64,000 nt of DNA from CAZLYK01 sp964563495 (GTDB lineage: Bacteria; Acidobacteriota; Blastocatellia; RBC074), in assembly GCA_964563495.1 (NCBI GenBank), contig CAZLYK010000015.1, positions 1 through 64,000 on the forward strand, given 5' to 3'. The notes beneath the pieces were generated by a model. That model saw nothing but the letters and a program-made list of their open reading frames with translations. It was not told the origin of the DNA and did no database searches. This document shows positions 41,187 through 50,440 of this stretch, piece after piece. Positions within the stretch are counted from its first letter, which is position 1. Each line of letters begins with the position of its first letter. The position numbers were made by a program, and so were the translations under genes.

Positions 41187-43121
41187 TTGAAGCGGATCCT
41201 GCTCCTCGGAGTTTTGCTCGGCGCCGGACTGCTCTCTGCCGGCGCACGCCTTCAAACCGAGCCGAACAAAAACGGGATCATCGTCATCACGGGTGCGACG
41301 GTGATAGACGGTGCGGGGTCGGCTCCGCAAACGGCGTCGGTAGTCATTCGCGGCGAGCGGATCGAAGCAGTCGCTCCGACAGTCGAGGTCCCGCCCGGCG
41401 CGCGAGTGATCAACGGCGAAGGGCTGACATTGATCCCCGGCCTGTTCGACCTGCACACCCATCTGCCATACGCTACGGAAAACGGGATCACCGGTGACTG
41501 GCCGAAGAACCTCAAAGCTTATCTCTATTGCGGAGTTACCTCGGTGGTAGACTTCGGCACCTACCCCGAGACATTCGAGCCGATGCGGCGGCTGGTCAAA
41601 ACCGGCATCGTCGAAGCGCCGCGGATCAGCTATGCGGCGCGCCTGACCACACCGGGCGGGCACGGCGCAGAGGGCGGCCGCGGAGACCTGTTTTCACTGG
41701 AGGTCTCCACGCCCCGTGAGGCGAGAGCCGCAATCCGCCGAGTCCTGCCTTACCAGCCGGACGTGATCAAGGTCTTCACCGACGGCTGGCGATATGGAAC
41801 GGCCCCCGAGATGACCAGCATGAACGAGGAGACGCTAACCGCGCTGGTCGAGGAAGCCCATCAGAATGGCCTGGCGGTATTGACTCACACCGTCACTCTA
41901 GAAAAAGCCAAAATCGCCGCTCGCGCCGGAGTCGATGTGATCGCCCACGGCATAGGCAACGCCGACGTCGATCAGGAAATTGTCGAATTGATCAAGACGA
42001 AGGCCACGACCTATGCGCCGACTCTGGCCGTCTATGAACCGCGGACTCGTGACATTCTCACGCCACTGCTCGCGACCGTGCTCGATCCTTCCGTCAGATC
42101 GATCATTCAACCGCCCCTCATTCCACTGCCGCCTCAAGCCGCTGCCGGAAGAGTCGAAAATGCCGGGTCACCTTCCGCAACCAACAACGCCGCTCCGGAG
42201 CAGGTCGCACGGCTGCGTAGATGGCAGTTTCTTCAAAATAACACCGCGGCCCTGCGCCGAGCCGGCATCAGCTTTGGAACCGGGACCGACGCGGGCGTCA
42301 CCGGGACCCATCACGGATGGGCCACGCTGAGAGAGCTTGAATTGCTCGTCGCCGGCGGATTGACACCGCTCGAAGCCATCCAGGCCGCCACCGGCAACGC
42401 CGCTCGGGCAATCAAAGTCGATGGCGAGCGCGGGACGATCAAGCCGGGCAAGCTGGCTGACCTGGTGCTCGTCGCCGGCTCGCCGCACCTGGATATACAC
42501 GACCTACAAAATATCAAACTGGTCTTTCTAGGCGGGCGCGAGATCGATCGTGAAAAACTGGCTGCCGCAATCGCATCACCGAATTCGAGTTTCATCCCGG
42601 CGATCAAGGCTCAGGAACTGATCGATGATTTTGAAAGCGCCAATGGCCGCAGCGCGATCGACACGCTCTGGGTCAACTCGAGCGATTCCGGCGTCGATCA
42701 TTCGAAGATGATCTTCGGAAGGACGTTCAGAGAGCCGGGCAATTACGCGCTGACGATAACCGCGCGCATGTCGGATAAAGAGCGCCCGTTCGCACGGATC
42801 AACGTCCCGCTCAGCCGCGGTGCGGTCGAACCGGTCGATGCGCGCCAGTTTCGCGGGATCAGGTTCGACGTTCGCGGCGATGGCGCCTACCGGCTCATCC
42901 TGCCGACTTATCGGGTGCGCGAGATCGCCAATTTCCAAACCTCGTTCACGGCTTCACCGCAATGGCAGTCCCTGAGCGTCGAATTTTCCTCGCTCAGACA
43001 GAATGGCGCCAGAAATCCCATCGCCTGGTCCGGCGACGATCTGCTCATGATCAGTATTGAAATCGCCCGCCCGGCCGGCTCTTTCGGATGGCTTGAAATC
43101 GATAATCTGCGATTCTTTTAA
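41187..43121 (+). CDS. Exported amidohydrolase with C-terminal CIA30/CBM11-like domain
   Basis: A 644-residue protein. A signal peptide (about 1-20) is followed by an amidohydrolase/imidazolonepropionase-like barrel (about 30-450). Visible metal-site segments are LFDLHTHLPYA (about 87-97), VIKVFTDGW, VLTHTVT, IAHGIGN and GTGTDAG. Residues about 470-644 resemble the CIA30/CBM11-like beta-sandwich (LIDDFES, FRGIRFDVRGDG, WLEIDNLRFF). Barrel enzymes of this type hydrolyse amide bonds, and the added domain suggests carbohydrate or surface binding. The start is TTG, supported by AGGAGG just upstream; no ATG fits. Confidence 0.85.
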   Translation: MKRILLLGVLLGAGLLSAGARLQTEPNKNGIIVITGATVIDGAGSAPQTASVVIRGERIEAVAPTVEVPPGARVINGEGLTLIPGLFDLHTHLPYATENGITGDWPKNLKAYLYCGVTSVVDFGTYPETFEPMRRLVKTGIVEAPRISYAARLTTPGGHGAEGGRGDLFSLEVSTPREARAAIRRVLPYQPDVIKVFTDGWRYGTAPEMTSMNEETLTALVEEAHQNGLAVLTHTVTLEKAKIAARAGVDVIAHGIGNADVDQEIVELIKTKATTYAPTLAVYEPRTRDILTPLLATVLDPSVRSIIQPPLIPLPPQAAAGRVENAGSPSATNNAAPEQVARLRRWQFLQNNTAALRRAGISFGTGTDAGVTGTHHGWATLRELELLVAGGLTPLEAIQAATGNAARAIKVDGERGTIKPGKLADLVLVAGSPHLDIHDLQNIKLVFLGGREIDREKLAAAIASPNSSFIPAIKAQELIDDFESANGRSAIDTLWVNSSDSGVDHSKMIFGRTFREPGNYALTITARMSDKERPFARINVPLSRGAVEPVDARQFRGIRFDVRGDGAYRLILPTYRVREIANFQTSFTASPQWQSLSVEFSSLRQNGARNPIAWSGDDLLMISIEIARPAGSFGWLEIDNLRFF

Positions 43122-43163
43122 GGAGTCATCAATGCCGCAAGGCGACGCGCTGAAAAAAAATTG

Positions 43164-43256
43164 AAAGCCTGGGTACGCGGGCGCCCCGCCCGCAGGTTCC
43201 GGCGAAGAGACTGATCATTAACCTGTGCGGGCGAGGCGCCCGCGTACCCAGGCTTT
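43164..43256. repeat. Repeat family C, GC-rich long inverted repeat
   Basis: AAAGCCTGGGTACGCGGGCG and the following CCCCGCCCGCAGGTT pair with a near-perfect complement ending CGCGTACCCAGGCTTT, with a loop of about 21 bases. Only small differences separate the 35-base arms. It lies between the amidohydrolase and M20 peptidase genes, both on the plus strand. Only one copy is present in the window. Confidence 0.92.
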
Positions 43257-43270
43257 GCTGAGGAGATTCA

Positions 43271-44650
43271 ATGAATAATAACGGGCTATACAAAAATATA
43301 GATAAATACATTCGCGGCGTGCGTGGAGAATTCGAAGAGAAGCTGGCTGAGCTGGTCGAGACGCCCAGTGTCAGCAGCGAACCTGAAAGACAACCCGATA
43401 TCAAGCGATGCGGGCAGTTGGCGGCGCAGTTCCTGCGCGACCTTGGAGCCAGGGCTCAGCCGGTGCCGACGCCCGGCAACCCCGTAGTTTCGGGTTCGCT
43501 GATCACCGGGAAAAATAATCCGACCGTGACGATCTACAACCACCTGGATGTGCAGCCCGCAGATCCGTCTGAGTGGAACAAAGCGCCATTCACTTTTTAT
43601 AAAACCGGCGACCGTTACGAAGGGCGCGGCACGACCGATGATAAGGGGCCCGCTCTGACCGCCTTGCTTGCGGTCCGCTATGCCGTTGAAAACGGCATTC
43701 CCCTCAACTTCAAATTTATCTGGGAACTGGAAGAAGAGATCGGCAGTCCCAACTTCGAACACTTCGTCAGGCACAATCTGGATAAGCTGCAAACAGACTC
43801 GGTCCTCGTTTCCGACACCATCTGGATCTCGCGCACACAACCGGCTGTTCCTTATGGACTGCGCGGGCTGCAGGCATTTCTGTTCAAGCTCGAAACTCAC
43901 GCCAAGGATGTCCATTCCGGCCTGGTCGGCGGCGTGGCCCGCAACCCGATTGGAGAACTGGCGCAGGTCATCAGCCAGTGCTACGACGCAAAGACCGGCA
44001 AAGTCAAAATCCGGGGATTCTACGATGACGTTCAGCCGGCGTCCAAAGCCGAGGTCAACAGCTTCGTCAATTCGGGTTTTACCACGAGAGGTTATCAAAA
44101 AGCCCACGAACTGAAGACCATTCGCCCGCACCTGAAGAGTGAGGCCGATGTTCTCAAAGCCTTCATGGCCATGCCGACATTCGAGGTTCACGGGATCACC
44201 GGCGGTTTCAGCGGCCCGGGAGTCAAAACCATCGTCCCATATCACGCTGAGGCCAAAATCAGCACCAGGCTCGTCCCGAACCAGAAGCCTGCCCGAATCG
44301 CCAAACTGGTCAAAGACTTCGTCAAAAAGATCAACCCCGACGTGAAAGTCGAGGCTATCCAATCGCTCGAAGCATTCATGGGCGATTTCACCGGCCCATA
44401 TGCCGACGCCGCCCGCCTGGCCATGAAATTCGCCTTTAAGAAAGAACCGGCGTTCACACGCGAAGGAGGCTCGATCGGCGCAGTCGTGACCATGCAAAAA
44501 CTACTCAAAGCGCCGATCACATTCCTGGGCTTGAGCCTTCCCGAACACGGATACCATGCAAAAAATGAGAATTATGACTGGGGCCAGACTTCAGGAGGGA
44601 TCAAAATGTTCGTCAAGTACTTCGAAGAGATCGCCAGGCTGAAGAAATAG
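43271..44650 (+). CDS. M20-family dipeptidase/carboxypeptidase
   Basis: A 459-residue metallopeptidase. The metal-binding pattern is complete: YNHLDVQP (about 90-97), EGRGTTDDKGP (about 117-127), WELEEEIGS (about 152-160) and PEHGYHAKNENYDW (about 423-436). A dimerisation lid domain lies between about 200 and 320. The family cleaves dipeptides or acyl-amino acids in the cytoplasm with two zinc ions. No signal peptide is seen. AGGAG lies about 8 bases before the ATG. The TAG stop falls in a family A repeat. Confidence 0.93.
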   Translation: MNNNGLYKNIDKYIRGVRGEFEEKLAELVETPSVSSEPERQPDIKRCGQLAAQFLRDLGARAQPVPTPGNPVVSGSLITGKNNPTVTIYNHLDVQPADPSEWNKAPFTFYKTGDRYEGRGTTDDKGPALTALLAVRYAVENGIPLNFKFIWELEEEIGSPNFEHFVRHNLDKLQTDSVLVSDTIWISRTQPAVPYGLRGLQAFLFKLETHAKDVHSGLVGGVARNPIGELAQVISQCYDAKTGKVKIRGFYDDVQPASKAEVNSFVNSGFTTRGYQKAHELKTIRPHLKSEADVLKAFMAMPTFEVHGITGGFSGPGVKTIVPYHAEAKISTRLVPNQKPARIAKLVKDFVKKINPDVKVEAIQSLEAFMGDFTGPYADAARLAMKFAFKKEPAFTREGGSIGAVVTMQKLLKAPITFLGLSLPEHGYHAKNENYDWGQTSGGIKMFVKYFEEIARLKK

Positions 44651-44751
44651 ACAGGATTGACGGGATTTTGACAGGATTAAACAAGGTATTTTTCTGCCCT
44701 GTCTTTGATCCTGTTTAATCCTGTCGAAATCCTGTTGATCCTGTCTATTTT
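44645..44751. repeat. Repeat family A, full palindrome between convergent genes
   Basis: The left arm 44645-44690 pairs with the right arm 44707-44751 with few mismatches. It contains the stop codon of the M20 peptidase gene and ends a few bases short of the stop of the convergent DUF1552 gene. Confidence 0.92.
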
Positions 44752-44755
44752 CTGC

Positions 44756-46072
44756 TCACGCCATCTCGAGCCCGCGCATGGTCCCGGTGCTGGTCGAGAA
44801 CTTGTCCGCTTCGATGCCGAGGCGCTGGAGGATACTGACGAAAAGGTTCGGCAAGGGGTAATTGCGCTCGCGGTCGAAGGCCAGGTGCTGGCCGTGCTTG
44901 AATCCACCACCCGCAAACAGTGTGGGCAGGTTTGTCGTGACATGCGTGTTCGCGTTGCCGAGGTTTGTGCCGTAGAGCACCATGGTCCGGTCGAACAATG
45001 TCTCACTGCCTTCTTTGCGCGATTTCAAATCATTGAAAAGCCGGTCGAGCAATTGCATATGCGCGCGGTCAATGATCTCCAGTTGCCGCAGCTTGTCGGC
45101 GTTTTTACCGTGGTGCGAGAGGGCGTGGTAACCGTCCGACATCGTCTCATCCGCGACCCTGATGGCGGGTGAGTTAACGCTGTCGAGCAACAGTGCGATC
45201 AGCCGCGTCGAATCGGTCTCGAACGCAAGCCGCGCCATGTCATACATGAGCCCCACTTTTTCCATGTAATCGCGCGCGTCGGCAGGATCCACCGGTGGTT
45301 TCTCGCTGACCACGGGGCGTGGTTTCTGTTCCCATTCGGCGGCCTGGCCGAGCCTTGTTTCGAGGTCGCGGATGCCGGTCAGATACTGGTCCAGACGTTC
45401 GCGATCACGCGCGCCGAGGTTGCGCTGCAAACGGCGCGTCTGTTCGGCGACGGTGTCCATGACGCTCTGTCCCAGGGCCAGCCGGTGCATCTGCGCTTCG
45501 ACTTCCTCGGGCGAACCTTTCAGAAACAGCCGCTTGAAAATTTCCGACGGTTTCTCCTCGCTCGGGATCAGCACGCCGCCACTCGTCCACGAAAGGCTGC
45601 GTTGTCCTTTTTGGACATTGACGCCCAGCGTGAGCGAAGGGAAACGCGTCAGGTTGCCGATGCGTTCGGCGGCGAACTGGTCGAGCGAAATCGTGTTGCG
45701 GAAACCGCCGCTGCCCGGATGTGGCGCGGCGGTCAGAAAACAGTTGTCTGCCGGATGCCCACCATCAACATCGGGATGCCAGACGCCGCTGAAAACCGTG
45801 AAATCCTCGCGGTGGGCGCGCAACATTTCCAGATATGGTGAAAGCTGATAACCGCGCCCCTTCTGGTCCGGGGCGGGAAAAAACTTCTCGGTCAGGAGGC
45901 CGAGGTTATTGCAGATGGCGAAAAAGCGGCGCGGTGTGGCGGCGGGCGCTTCTGCGCGCGCAAACGCCGGGACCATGGCATCGAGCAGCGGCAGGCCCAG
46001 TGCAACGCCGGTTCCGCGCAGGAAGCCTCGCCGTGAAAAAGTCTGCGGTCTCGTGGTGTAGCTGGTTTTCAT
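44756..46072 (-). CDS. DUF1552-family Tat-exported protein
   Basis: About 438 residues. The Tat signal is FSRRGFLRGTGVALGLPLLD (about 12-31). The body belongs to DUF1552, with GHPADNCFLTAAPHPG, LDQFAAERIG, YGTNLGNANTH and HLAFDRERNYPLPNLF segments. The family is almost always paired with a DUF1592-type haem protein; here that gene lies directly upstream with a 4-base gap, so the two are surely co-transcribed. The role of the pair is unproven, though export and haem partner suggest a periplasmic redox or degradation function. The ATG at 46072 is used; an earlier ATG at 46108 would overlap the upstream gene. Confidence 0.88.
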   Translation of the reverse strand: MKTSYTTRPQTFSRRGFLRGTGVALGLPLLDAMVPAFARAEAPAATPRRFFAICNNLGLLTEKFFPAPDQKGRGYQLSPYLEMLRAHREDFTVFSGVWHPDVDGGHPADNCFLTAAPHPGSGGFRNTISLDQFAAERIGNLTRFPSLTLGVNVQKGQRSLSWTSGGVLIPSEEKPSEIFKRLFLKGSPEEVEAQMHRLALGQSVMDTVAEQTRRLQRNLGARDRERLDQYLTGIRDLETRLGQAAEWEQKPRPVVSEKPPVDPADARDYMEKVGLMYDMARLAFETDSTRLIALLLDSVNSPAIRVADETMSDGYHALSHHGKNADKLRQLEIIDRAHMQLLDRLFNDLKSRKEGSETLFDRTMVLYGTNLGNANTHVTTNLPTLFAGGGFKHGQHLAFDRERNYPLPNLFVSILQRLGIEADKFSTSTGTMRGLEMA

Positions 46073-46076
46073 AGGC

Positions 46077-48701
46077 TCACTTGTGTTGAAAGAGGTCGCT
46101 TTCGACAATCAGTTGAACAATCGATTTAACACCGTAACCGCGCCGCGCGGCGCGATCGAGAATATTTTCGACGATTGGACGGTCACCAAACCGCACCGGC
46201 GCGCCAGTGGCAAAGACGATCAACTGGCCCGCCAGGTTACGCGCGATCTGCCGTTCATCCGCCAGCAGCAACTGTTTCAGTTCGCGCACGTCCTGGAACC
46301 GGCGGCCATCGGGCAATGCGCCCGAGGCGTCAATCGGCTGGGCATAGCGAAAGATAAAACGCTGGCCGTTCTTGCCAACGCCGGAGGCTTTTTCACCGTC
46401 GCCCAGTGCACGATAACCGGGGCGCCAGCCGCCCATGACATCAAAGCTTTCGAGCGCAAAACCGGGCGGATCAATTTTTGCGTGGCAGGCGTTGCAACTC
46501 GGCTGTGTGCGGTGTTTGTCGAGTTGCGCGCGAATGGTGGTTGTGCCGCGGGTGTCCGGCTCGACCGCGGGCACCGAGGCGGGCGGCGGCGGCACGGTTT
46601 TGCCCAGAATGCGTTCCGTGATCCACACACCGCGCAAGACGGGTGAGGTGGTCGTGCCGTTGGCCGTCACTTTCAGCACGCTGGCCTGGGTCAGTAATCC
46701 GCCACGCAACGAATTCGGCGGTAAAGCCACACGCCGCAACGCCGCGCCCTGCACGCCCGGGATACCGTAATGCGCTGCCAGCCGTTCGTTGATCATGACA
46801 AAATCCGACGCTACCAGATGGCGCGCGGGCAAATCGTTGCAGAGCAATTCGGCAAAGAAACGCTGCGTTTCCTCCAGGGCGGATTCAACCAGAAAGTCGT
46901 CCAGATAGTAATCAGGATATAAGGTCTCATCCGGCGACGTGTGGTTGATTTTGCGCAGGTCCAGCCAGTAATCGAGAAAGCTGTCGACGAACCGCCGCGC
47001 TTTCGGGTCGGCCAGCATCCGTTCGGTTTGTCCGCGCAAGACGGAGGGTTGGCGCAGCGCGCCCCGTTGCGCCAGCTCGCGCAGCGTGGCATCCGGCTCC
47101 GAATTCCAGAGGAAATAAGCCAGTCGCGCCGCCAGCGCATAGTCGTCCAGCGCGCCCGGCTTTTCTTCCAGCGTAACGAACGCAGGCGAGCACAAGACGG
47201 CGGAATACACGGTAATCATCGCGTCGGTAAAACCGGCGCCGGTTTTCATCGCGGTCTCCGCGAGCTTGAGGAATCGCCGCACATCATCTTCGACAACCGG
47301 GCGGCGATAGGCACGTTGTAAAAACACGCGCAACAGCCGCGCGGCGTCGGCGTGCGGGTTATGCGAAACGACCTCCACCCCTTCCACCCCTTCCACCCCT
47401 CCCACCCCTCGTTTGCCGTTGGATTTCAGCGGCAGATTGCCAAACAGCAGGTGGCGCCCCCCGGCCACCGGTTCGTCAAAGATCGGCCCTTCGACTTCGA
47501 GCCAGCGGAATGCGACACCGGGCTGCCCGTCTTGCTGCGCCAGCGGATTACGCCAGTTGGGCGGGCGCGAGCGGAACAGCCGCACGGCGTCGGGGCGAAT
47601 CGTTTCGCCCTTGAGCAGGTAGACATCAAGTTGATTGACCGACGGTTCCGGCCGGACGTCGAAACTGCCCAGCCGGCGGACCTGGCGTGGCGGAATCTCG
47701 GCATACAGCGTGACGGGTTCCTGCGTGCGCCCGGCGGACAACTGATCGCGGCTTGGCCTCCACCAGCGTTCCGCGCTTTCCGGCCCGGCCCAGAACGAAT
47801 GCGCGTTGACGCGCAGCTTGTATCGCCCCGCGGCAGGCGCTTTAAATTGATCGAACCGGATTTCGAGCGGTTCGTACGTGCTTGCCACAACGCCCATGCT
47901 TTCCTGCTCGCGTTTGACCGGATCACCCGCGCCAACAGTCATCGGCGCCTGCCGATTCAACACCGGCAGATCGGCGGCGCTGCCCAGCAACGGAAAGGTA
48001 GCGCGTTCAGAGGCAGTATTGAATTGCGAAAATTCCACATGACTGGTAAATCCTCGCTGTTCGCGGGCGTAATACCGTTTTATTTGAGACGCCGGGGCGA
48101 CGCCGGCGGCCAGCACCTCGCGCAAAGCATATTCCGCCGCCATGAGATAACGGCTCATCTGGACGTGCGAGACACCCAACGCCTCGCCGGTCTTGTTGAA
48201 GCGAAACGCCTCGCCGTCCTCGGGCAGCAATTCTTTGATATCGAGCCAGGGCGCGCCGAGCAGATCGCGTAGCGTGTTTTCATACTCGTACCGGTTCATC
48301 CGCCGCCACGTCGCGCGCCCTTCGCGCCTGACGCGCGCGCCATCCGCCGCAATCAGCGGTTGCGCGAGTGTTTTCAAAAAAGTTGCGCGCGCCGCTTCAC
48401 CGGGTTGTGGCATCCCCTTCGGCGGCATCTCTCGATCTTGCACGCGGTCGTATACCTTGACCCACACGGCGAACGTCTGTGCATCCGTCAAATCCGATTT
48501 GAGCCCAGTCAAATCGAGGTTGCTTTTCTTGGTTGTGCTGTTGTGGCAGGCGTAGCAATGCGCTTCCAGAAACGCACTGGTTGAGGTTGACATACCGGCC
48601 GGCCGCGTATCGGCGTCCACGTCCTGGAGCTTCAGAGAAAACATCCAGGCGACGCTGAGCGCCAGTCCTAAAATGCCCATGAATTTGAGTCGTCGAGGCA
48701 T
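46077..48701 (-). CDS. DUF1587/1592/1588/1585 planctomycete-type cytochrome c-like protein
   Basis: An 874-residue exported protein. A signal peptide (MPRRLKFMGILGLALSVAWM) is followed by a haem c motif CYACH (about 48-52), DUF1587 (WRRMNRYEYENTLRDLLG, about 131-148), a beta-rich region, DUF1592 (about 430-560), DUF1588 and DUF1585 with a second haem motif CNACH (about 735-739). A run GVEGVEGVE (about 434-442) is encoded by a 9-base minisatellite. These proteins appear in genomes of polymer-degrading Planctomycetes and Acidobacteria, always with DUF1552 or similar. The start at 48701 is preferred over 48812, since the earlier frame overlaps the monooxygenase gene and has no signal peptide. 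Confidence 0.88.
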   Translation of the reverse strand: MPRRLKFMGILGLALSVAWMFSLKLQDVDADTRPAGMSTSTSAFLEAHCYACHNSTTKKSNLDLTGLKSDLTDAQTFAVWVKVYDRVQDREMPPKGMPQPGEAARATFLKTLAQPLIAADGARVRREGRATWRRMNRYEYENTLRDLLGAPWLDIKELLPEDGEAFRFNKTGEALGVSHVQMSRYLMAAEYALREVLAAGVAPASQIKRYYAREQRGFTSHVEFSQFNTASERATFPLLGSAADLPVLNRQAPMTVGAGDPVKREQESMGVVASTYEPLEIRFDQFKAPAAGRYKLRVNAHSFWAGPESAERWWRPSRDQLSAGRTQEPVTLYAEIPPRQVRRLGSFDVRPEPSVNQLDVYLLKGETIRPDAVRLFRSRPPNWRNPLAQQDGQPGVAFRWLEVEGPIFDEPVAGGRHLLFGNLPLKSNGKRGVGGVEGVEGVEVVSHNPHADAARLLRVFLQRAYRRPVVEDDVRRFLKLAETAMKTGAGFTDAMITVYSAVLCSPAFVTLEEKPGALDDYALAARLAYFLWNSEPDATLRELAQRGALRQPSVLRGQTERMLADPKARRFVDSFLDYWLDLRKINHTSPDETLYPDYYLDDFLVESALEETQRFFAELLCNDLPARHLVASDFVMINERLAAHYGIPGVQGAALRRVALPPNSLRGGLLTQASVLKVTANGTTTSPVLRGVWITERILGKTVPPPPASVPAVEPDTRGTTTIRAQLDKHRTQPSCNACHAKIDPPGFALESFDVMGGWRPGYRALGDGEKASGVGKNGQRFIFRYAQPIDASGALPDGRRFQDVRELKQLLLADERQIARNLAGQLIVFATGAPVRFGDRPIVENILDRAARRGYGVKSIVQLIVESDLFQHK
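47378..47408. repeat. 9-base minisatellite inside the DUF1592 gene
   Basis: About 3.5 copies of a CCACCCCTT-type unit encode GVEGVEGVE on the minus strand. The period is a multiple of three, so copy changes would alter length but not frame. Confidence 0.8.
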
Positions 48702-48729
48702 AGTCAAAAAGTAGCCAAGGAATGAACGG

Positions 48730-50238
48730 TCAGCGCGACTCGACCTCGGCCAGCGCCGCCGGAGTATTAACTCGGACCGGTGCGCCGCCGGCGCGTCGAA
48801 ACTCGAGGACATCGTCCTCTATCGCCCCAAAGCGAAAGCGGAAAATATCGAACGCGTAGTTCTGCGGATTGCGCCAGGAACCTTCGACGCCCTGCCTGGG
48901 CAATCGATCCGCCGCGCGTTTGAAATATCCGGACTTCAGGTTGCCGAAAGGCTTGACCGGCATCGAGGGATCAGGCTCTTTCGGTCTCACCTGCAGATAG
49001 CCGTGCGTATCCATGAAATTGATCAGTCGACAAAAATACTCTGCCAGCAGATCGGCGCGAAGCGTCCATGACGCATTCGTGTAACCGAAGACGGAAGCGA
49101 GATTGGGCACACCGCTGAACATCAAGCCTTTATAGAGAACGGTCTTTCCGATATCGATCGGCCTCCCATCGACCGTCAGTTCCGCGCCGCCGGCGAACTG
49201 AAGTTCCAGCCCTGTCGCGGTGATGATAATGTCGGCCTCGAGTTCCCTGCCCGATTGGAGCTTGAGGCCGGTCTCGGTGAAGGTGTCGATGCGATCCGTG
49301 ACGATCGAGACCTTGCCGGAATTGATCACCTCGAAAAAATCATGGTCGGGGACGAGGCACAACCGCTCGTCCCAGGGATTGTACCGCGGCGTAAAATGGG
49401 TGGCGAGGTCATACTCCGGCCCCACTTGCTCCCGGATCAGATCGAGCAACCGCTTCTTGGTTCGCTCAGGAAACGCGCGCGCAAGATTGAAGAAGAAGAG
49501 CTGGAACAAAATGTTTTTCCAGCGCGTCAGCCTGTAAGCAAGCGAGAGTGGCAGGTGGCGGCGCAACCAATTGGCGACCACATCGATCGCCGGAAGCGAT
49601 ACCATATACGTCGGCGACCGCTGCAGCATGGTCACATGTCCGGCCTGGTCAGCCATGGCTGGGACCAAGGTGACCGCCGTTGCCCCGCTGCCGATGACGA
49701 CGACGCGCTTCCCCGCATAGTCAAGATCCTCGGGCCAAAGCTGCGGATGAATCAGCTTCCCCTTAAAGCGCGAAACACCAGCGAACTCCGGCGTGTAGCC
49801 CGACGAGTATCGATAATAACCTGCACACATTAACAGATATCGAGCCGTGAATGAAACGGCGCGACCGTCGTGTTCGACCTCCACCGTCCACAACGCGTCT
49901 TCAGACGACCAGGAGACACGGCAGACCGAATGCCTGAACCGGATGTGTGGGATGATACCATACTCCGCCGCCGCTTCCTGAACATAGGCGCGGATGGAAG
50001 GACCGTCCGCAATCGCCTTGGGATTCTTCCACGGCTTAAAATTATAGCCGAGCGTATGCATGTCGCTATCCGAACGTATGCCTGGATAACGGAACAAATC
50101 CCAGGTGCCGCCGATGGCATCGCGAGCTTCCAAAATCGCAAAGGTCTTGTTCGGACATTGTTGCCGCAAGTGGACGCCCGCGCCGATCCCTGAGAGCCCT
50201 GCACCGACGATGATGACATCGTAATCTTCCGCTACCAT
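48730..50238 (-). CDS. Flavin-containing monooxygenase (Baeyer-Villiger type)
   Basis: A 502-residue FAD- and NADPH-dependent monooxygenase. The FAD motif IVGAGLSGIGAG is near residues 11-22, the NADPH motif VVIGSGATAV near 187-196, and the fingerprint FKGKLIHPQLWPED (about 163-176) separates FMO/BVMO enzymes from other flavoproteins. It probably oxidises a ketone or heteroatom compound; EthA-like substrates are possible. The ATG at 50238 follows AGGAGG by 8 bases; an in-frame GTG lies 9 bases earlier. It precedes the DUF1592 gene by 28 bases, so the three minus-strand genes may be one operon, an odd mixture of cytoplasmic and exported proteins. Confidence 0.92.
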   Translation of the reverse strand: MVAEDYDVIIVGAGLSGIGAGVHLRQQCPNKTFAILEARDAIGGTWDLFRYPGIRSDSDMHTLGYNFKPWKNPKAIADGPSIRAYVQEAAAEYGIIPHIRFRHSVCRVSWSSEDALWTVEVEHDGRAVSFTARYLLMCAGYYRYSSGYTPEFAGVSRFKGKLIHPQLWPEDLDYAGKRVVVIGSGATAVTLVPAMADQAGHVTMLQRSPTYMVSLPAIDVVANWLRRHLPLSLAYRLTRWKNILFQLFFFNLARAFPERTKKRLLDLIREQVGPEYDLATHFTPRYNPWDERLCLVPDHDFFEVINSGKVSIVTDRIDTFTETGLKLQSGRELEADIIITATGLELQFAGGAELTVDGRPIDIGKTVLYKGLMFSGVPNLASVFGYTNASWTLRADLLAEYFCRLINFMDTHGYLQVRPKEPDPSMPVKPFGNLKSGYFKRAADRLPRQGVEGSWRNPQNYAFDIFRFRFGAIEDDVLEFRRAGGAPVRVNTPAALAEVESR

Positions 50239-50258
50239 GGTGGACACCTCCTAAGTAT

Positions 50259-50438
50259 AGCAAGTTTCACGTTTGTGCGACCGCGAGGACGCGGTCGCAC
50301 AAACGTGAAACTTGCTGCCACAGTGTAAGCATTGATTGATGACCAATGCTATCAGCGCGGTTTTCAGTTTCGTGCGTCCTGTCAGACGCCCTCCCTGACG
50401 GTCGGTCTTCTGACAGGACGCACGAAACTGAAAACCGC
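50259..50438. repeat. Repeat family B, copy 2 (two intact hairpins)
   Basis: The first hairpin, 26 perfect base pairs, pairs 50259-50284 with 50291-50316. The second, 30 perfect base pairs, pairs 50357-50386 with 50409-50438. The segment 50259-50404 aligns with 16635-16780. It lies between the monooxygenase and ybaK genes. Confidence 0.93.
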
Positions 50439-50440
50439 TG

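Noticed and set aside
43286..44497. A 403-residue minus-strand reading frame opposite the M20 peptidase gene
   Set aside because: The M20 gene has all metal-binding motifs and a ribosome site; the opposite frame has none.
47352..48272. A 306-residue plus-strand frame opposite the DUF1592 gene
   Set aside because: It is a shadow of a gene with clear haem motifs and domain order.
44756..48701. Horizontal transfer of the DUF1552/DUF1592 genes
   Set aside because: The impression of different base use was not measured and there are no flanking integrase or insertion sequences, so I do not assert transfer.
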